From the NCBI GenBank assembly GCA_900540295.1, contig UQFM01000046.1, positions 1 to 15,444 of the forward strand: 15,444 nt of DNA. The letters are read 5' to 3'. Made by a program: the position numbers and the translations under genes. Below the pieces are notes generated by a model that worked only from the letters and a program-made list of their open reading frames with translations, had not been told where the DNA came from and did not search any database. This document shows positions 15,331-15,444 of this stretch, piece by piece (position 1 is the stretch's first letter; every line of letters begins with the position of its first letter). This stretch comes from an uncultured Oscillospiraceae bacterium. GTDB taxonomy: Bacteria > Bacillota > Clostridia > Oscillospirales > Acutalibacteraceae.

Positions 15331-15350
15331 AGTCGGTTAAATGGCCGACT
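15331..15350 (-). promoter_or_regulatory. Dyad in the redox-operon leader (operator or leader hairpin)
   Basis: AGTCGG (15331-15336) and CCGACT (15345-15350) form a perfect 6-bp dyad with an 8-base spacer, lying between the predicted transcription start (about 15357) and the first gene. On the minus strand it is followed by TTATTG, a poor T tract, so an operator or a GlpP-type leader target is as likely as a terminator. Confidence 0.45.
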
Positions 15351-15363
15351 GCTTATACACCGA

Positions 15364-15392
15364 ATCATACTACGCCTTTTCGGTTTTGTCAA
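15364..15392 (-). promoter_or_regulatory. Promoter of the five-gene redox operon
   Basis: On the minus strand TTGACA (15392-15387), exactly 17 bases, then TATGAT (15369-15364): almost the full sigma-A consensus. Predicted start is near 15357, giving a leader of about 48 nt. Upstream control sites, if any, are lost because genomic sequence ends at 15396. Confidence 0.82.
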
Positions 15393-15396
15393 TAGT

Positions 15397-15444
15397 CTGT
15401 CTCTTATACACATCTCCGAGCCCACGAGACCGATCAGTATCTCG
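15397..15444 (+). other. Nextera sequencing adapter (not genomic)
   Basis: CTGTCTCTTATACACATCT (15397-15415) is the Tn5 mosaic end used in Nextera libraries. It is followed by CCGAGCCCACGAGAC (15416-15430, read-2 side adapter), an 8-base index CGATCAGT (15431-15438) and ATCTCG (15439-15444), the start of the P7 flow-cell sequence. This is untrimmed read-through joined to the contig end. Confidence 0.98.

Noticed and set aside
15397..15415. Tn5/IS50 mosaic end as a genuine transposon end
   Set aside because: It continues directly into Illumina adapter, index and P7 bases, so it is library sequence.

Overview
The window looks like a contig from a low-to-mid GC Firmicute, probably a gut-type clostridium. 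The evidence is strong AGGAGG-like ribosome sites, GTG starts, sigma-A-type promoters, hairpin-plus-T terminators, a purine-nucleoside ABC system of the Bacillus NupNOPQ type, and a clostridial-style GlpA/FAD-oxidoreductase/DUF1667 trio. Real genomic sequence stops at 15396. Bases 15397-15444 are Illumina Nextera adapter, so the right edge is a true contig end.

Layout. 1-456: 3' part of a Sel1-repeat protein, possibly from a mobile element, cut by the left edge. 457-797: no gene, but small dyads and two strong terminators. 798-2441 (-): GH36-like intracellular alpha-galactosidase with its own extended -10 promoter inside a perfect 9-bp dyad. 2535-2672 (+): a promoter followed about 60 bp later by a perfect 15-bp terminator hairpin with no convincing ORF between, a candidate small RNA. 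2702-8492 (+): consensus promoter, a leader with a terminator-like hairpin, xpt, then a BMP-family lipoprotein, a double-domain ATPase and two permeases. Together these form a purine uptake and salvage operon. 8518-8596: two back-to-back terminators separating convergent operons.

8639-15309 (-): a tight five-gene redox operon read right to left from a near-perfect TTGACA/TATGAT promoter at the contig edge. The order is a GlpA-like dehydrogenase (with an N-terminal BON-like domain and a C-terminal BFD-type [2Fe-2S] domain), a two-dinucleotide FAD oxidoreductase, a cysteine-rich DUF1667 protein, an FGGY sugar/polyol kinase, and a 583-aa FAD-linked oxidase of the alkyl-DHAP-synthase (AGPS) type carrying the HHHG motif. 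The first three resemble an anaerobic glycerol-3-phosphate dehydrogenase complex. The last two are translationally coupled and recall the uncharacterised E. coli YgcE/YgcU pair. The operon plausibly phosphorylates and oxidises glycerol or a related polyol, or feeds DHAP into an AGPS-like reaction. The substrate is unknown, and this is the most interesting part of the window.
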